From Myrica gale (taxonomy: Eukaryota; Streptophyta; Magnoliopsida; Fagales; Myricaceae): 64,000 nt of DNA. This document shows positions 61,346-64,000 of the stretch, piece after piece (positions within the stretch are counted from its first letter, which is position 1; each line of letters begins with the position of its first letter). The translations under genes were made by a program, and so were the position numbers. The stretch spans positions 17,941,001 through 18,005,000 of the forward strand of contig OZ005603.1 in assembly GCA_963930655.1 (NCBI GenBank), read 5' to 3'. The notes below the pieces were generated by a model that was not told where the DNA came from, searched no databases, and saw only the letters and a list, made by a program, of their open reading frames with translations.

Positions 61346-61915
61346 ATAAACGCCCAAGGAGAACTTGAATCAGAGAATGAGGAAGAAGTAGCTGATGACG
61401 ACATGCCATCTTTGGAGGATGATGATGAAGAGCAAAATGCTCTGATCGGAGAATTATTGGCAGCAAGGAGAGTTCTCAATGTGCAGATTAAGGAGGAAGA
61501 AAGTAACCAAAGGGAGAACCTATTTCATACTCGGTGCTTTGTAAACAACAAAGTTTGCAGTGTCATTATCGATGGAGGGAGTTGCACCAATGTGGCCAAC
61601 ACTTATTTGGTGGAGAAATTGGCCTTAACTACCTTGAAACATCCTCAACCTTACCGGCTTCAGTGGCTGAATGAATGTGGCGAAATCAAGGTGACAAGGC
61701 AAGTGTTGGTGGCATTAACAATTGGAAAATATGAAGATGAGGTGCTATGTGATGTGGTTCCTATGCATGCATGCCACTTATTGTTGGGAAGACCATGGCA
61801 GTATGATCTGAGGGTTACGCATGATGGATTCACAAATAAGTATTCTTTCACTCTTAAAAAGCAGCCTATTACTCTTGTGCCTTTAACTCCAAAACAGGTC
61901 AAGAGGACCAATTGA
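61346..61915 (+). pseudogene. Gypsy protease
   Basis: Contains [20 protein letters not shown], then [20 protein letters not shown] with the active-site Asp in place, [20 protein letters not shown] and [20 protein letters not shown]. The frame ends prematurely at 61913-61915 by a one-base shift near VKRTN. Best-preserved protease among the three copies. Confidence 0.85.
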
Positions 61916-62079
61916 AGTTACAAAGATCAAATGAAAAAAAGAAGGAAAGAGAAAGAAAGGCCGAAATTGAAAAAAAAGAGTTTGGGAAAAAAGGAGAGAA
62001 AAACATTGATCAGAGTGAAAAAGAAAGGGAGAGGATTTCGGCCATGGTGAGAGCAAGAGAGGAAAAATTTAGTTACATT

Positions 62080-63018
62080 GCAAAAAAAAGTGAGATCAAG
62101 AGAGCTTTATTTTCACATCAGCCCCTTATTGTACTTATGTACAAAGAGGCACTTTTATGTACTAATGATCTCGTCGGTACTTTACCGAGCGAAATTGTTT
62201 CTCTTTTGTATGAGTTTGAAGATGTCATTCCCGAAGAGGTACCTTATGGTTTACCTCCAATCCGAGGGATTGAACATTAAATCGATTTCATACCTGGTGC
62301 ATCAATTCCAAACCGAACTGCTTATAGAAGTAATCCCGAGGAGACCAAGGAACTTCAAAAGCAAGTAGGTGAATTATTGGAGAAGGGGTATGTGCGTGAA
62401 AGCATGAGTCCTTGTGCGGTTCCAGTGCTATTAGTTCCTAAGAAGGATGGGACATGGAGGATGTGTGTTGACTGCCGAGCTATCAACAACATCACGGTAA
62501 AATATCGTCATCCCATTCCTAGATTAGATGATAAGCTGGATGAATTGCATGGTTCTTGTGTCTTTACAAAAATTGATCTTAAGAGTGGATGTCATTAGAT
62601 TCGGATGAAGGAAGGTGATGAATGGAAAACTGCTTTTAAGACTAAATATGGTTTGTATGAGTGGTTAGTGATGCCTTTCGGTTTAACTAATGCTCCAAGC
62701 ACATTTATGCGTTTGATGAACCATGTTTTACGTGCATTTATTCGCAGATTTGTGGTTGTGTATTTTGATGATATACTAATTTATAGCAAAAACTTAGAAG
62801 AACATGTAATGCATTTGAAATCTGTGTTGGAAATTCTAAGGAAAGAAAGATTGTTTGCTAACCTCAAGAAGGGCACCTTTTGCACGGATAAGCTTGTGTT
62901 TCTTGGTTTTGTTGTTAGTAATAAAGGAATTGAGGTGGACGAGGAAAAGGTGAAGGCAATCCAAGAGTGGCCAATGCCTACAACAATCAGCCAAGTGAGG
63001 AGCTTCCACGGCTTAGCT
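62080..63018 (+). pseudogene. Gypsy reverse transcriptase
   Basis: Encodes [100 protein letters not shown] with the YFDD catalytic pair, and the RSFHGLA connection start. Stops at 62278-62280 (CAA to TAA) and 62596-62598 (CAG to TAG, in GYHQI) inactivate it. The element is cut at 63018 by an inserted LTR. Confidence 0.9.
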
Positions 63019-64000
63019 TGTCACGCCCCGAACGCCATTCCGCAGGGACTGTGACAGCCGCGAGCAATCCCCCGGAAAGCTCCAGCGTTTGTACATACAT
63101 ACTTACAGCGGAAAATACAGAATCGCGAGAGAAGCGAGCCATCTCATATCATGATTAAAGTTCTCAATAACTTGCATCTTAATACATACATATCATGTTT
63201 TAACATTAACAAGTGACGGATCTCATCGATCATGTCACAACAACAAAACATAGAATAATCTTTCTTTTAAGTCAGGTAGTCCTCCTGACTTCCTTCTCCT
63301 GAGGCATCTAGAATGACACAATTTTAAAAACGTGAGTCAAAAAGACTCAGTAAGGGAAAAAAATAACTTTAAAACATGCTCTTGACTTGAACATGCTTAA
63401 TCATGAGAAATCATAATTCATGATGCACATGCATGTCATGGGTATGCATATGCTCTTGCTTGTAGTCATAAACTTGTTCTTGAAATTGGCCCCCGACCCT
63501 TGAAAATCATTCATTCATAACTTGTGGGCTACTTACGCTCCATTTAACCCCTGGAGTCCGGGTTGTGCGTTCCCATCGGAACCGTCTCCCTTACCCTTGG
63601 GGACTTTTCATTTGGTCGAGCTAGCCCGTAGTTGCCCCAAGCCTGATGGCTAGACACGACCCTTGGAGGCGCACACCTTCTCATTGTCCTTCAGTGTGGT
63701 TTGCACAGCCTCTTAGGATTCACCCATCCTTCTCGCATTCGTCCTTCAGTATGGGTGTCCATCATGATCGTACGGTACCGACTAGAGCCCTTTGACTTAA
63801 CTTATCTTTCCATAAACTTTCCATACGACATTGCATAAAAATTCTCTTTAGAAAAATCATGCAATGCTCATGTCATGTCATGCTTGCTCGAAATATCATG
63901 CTTGTTCATGAATCAATGCAATGTGTCATTCCAGTTTTCATAAAAGTGTAAGTTTCTACTTACAAGTTCCACTTACTGTACTCCTTGAAAATCTTCTTGG
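63019..64000 (-). mobile_element. 3' part of a large gypsy LTR inserted in RT/RNase H, running off the window
   Basis: Starts TGTCACGCCCCGAACGCC at 63019, exactly where RSFHGLA breaks off. It carries the GTGAGT...GACTCAGTAAGG block near 63333 and about 95 bp nearly the same as the complement of 40938-41034. On the - strand it is the 3' end of the LTR family of 26140-30650. The other end lies beyond the window. Confidence 0.82.

Overview
The window is nuclear DNA from a flowering plant, probably a eudicot. The evidence is one intact multi-exon gene of a plant-specific family surrounded by plant Ty3/gypsy, Ty1/copia, L1, CACTA, hAT and Mutator-type elements. No bacterial, organellar or viral gene was recognised, and no tRNA, rRNA or CRISPR array was seen. 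The species cannot be named from this sequence.

The only host gene I can call intact lies on the + strand at 3250-33830. Nine exons join in frame into a protein of about 1110 residues with a PH domain, seven RCC1 repeats, a FYVE zinc finger, a coiled coil and a BRX motif (PRAF family). Its introns are hosts for transposons. Intron 1 holds a small MITE and a 5'-truncated L1 end with a target duplication. Intron 2 holds a 3.4-kb CACTA element full of GATC palindromes. Intron 7 is about 20 kb and holds an L1 (- strand), a complete gypsy element (- strand) that itself carries a Mutator MITE, an LTR-type insertion and a small MITE, then a 4.5-kb solo LTR and an L1 remnant. All splice junctions still look usable.

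Upstream (1-2700) are the end of a gypsy LTR and a dead hAT transposase. Downstream of the gene (34-64 kb) is a nested repeat graveyard. It contains a copia 3' end, a foldback MITE, and a pair of inverted Mutator-like termini (36.2 and 46.3 kb) enclosing a fragment of a calmodulin-binding protein gene, which is a candidate Pack-MULE. A chromodomain-bearing gypsy element with its polymerase deleted is inserted in that element. Beyond it are a (CTT)n-rich LTR, three related gypsy copies in different states of decay, and two copies of an LTR-like element rich in the palindrome GTGTCGACAC.

What works together is limited. The PRAF gene is the functional unit. The retroelements are broken by stops, frameshifts and deletions, many looking like C-to-T decay, and no element in the window appears able to move by itself. 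The least explained signals are arrays of short self-complementary CG-containing words in three unrelated element families, and an extra open frame after the chromodomain of one gypsy element.
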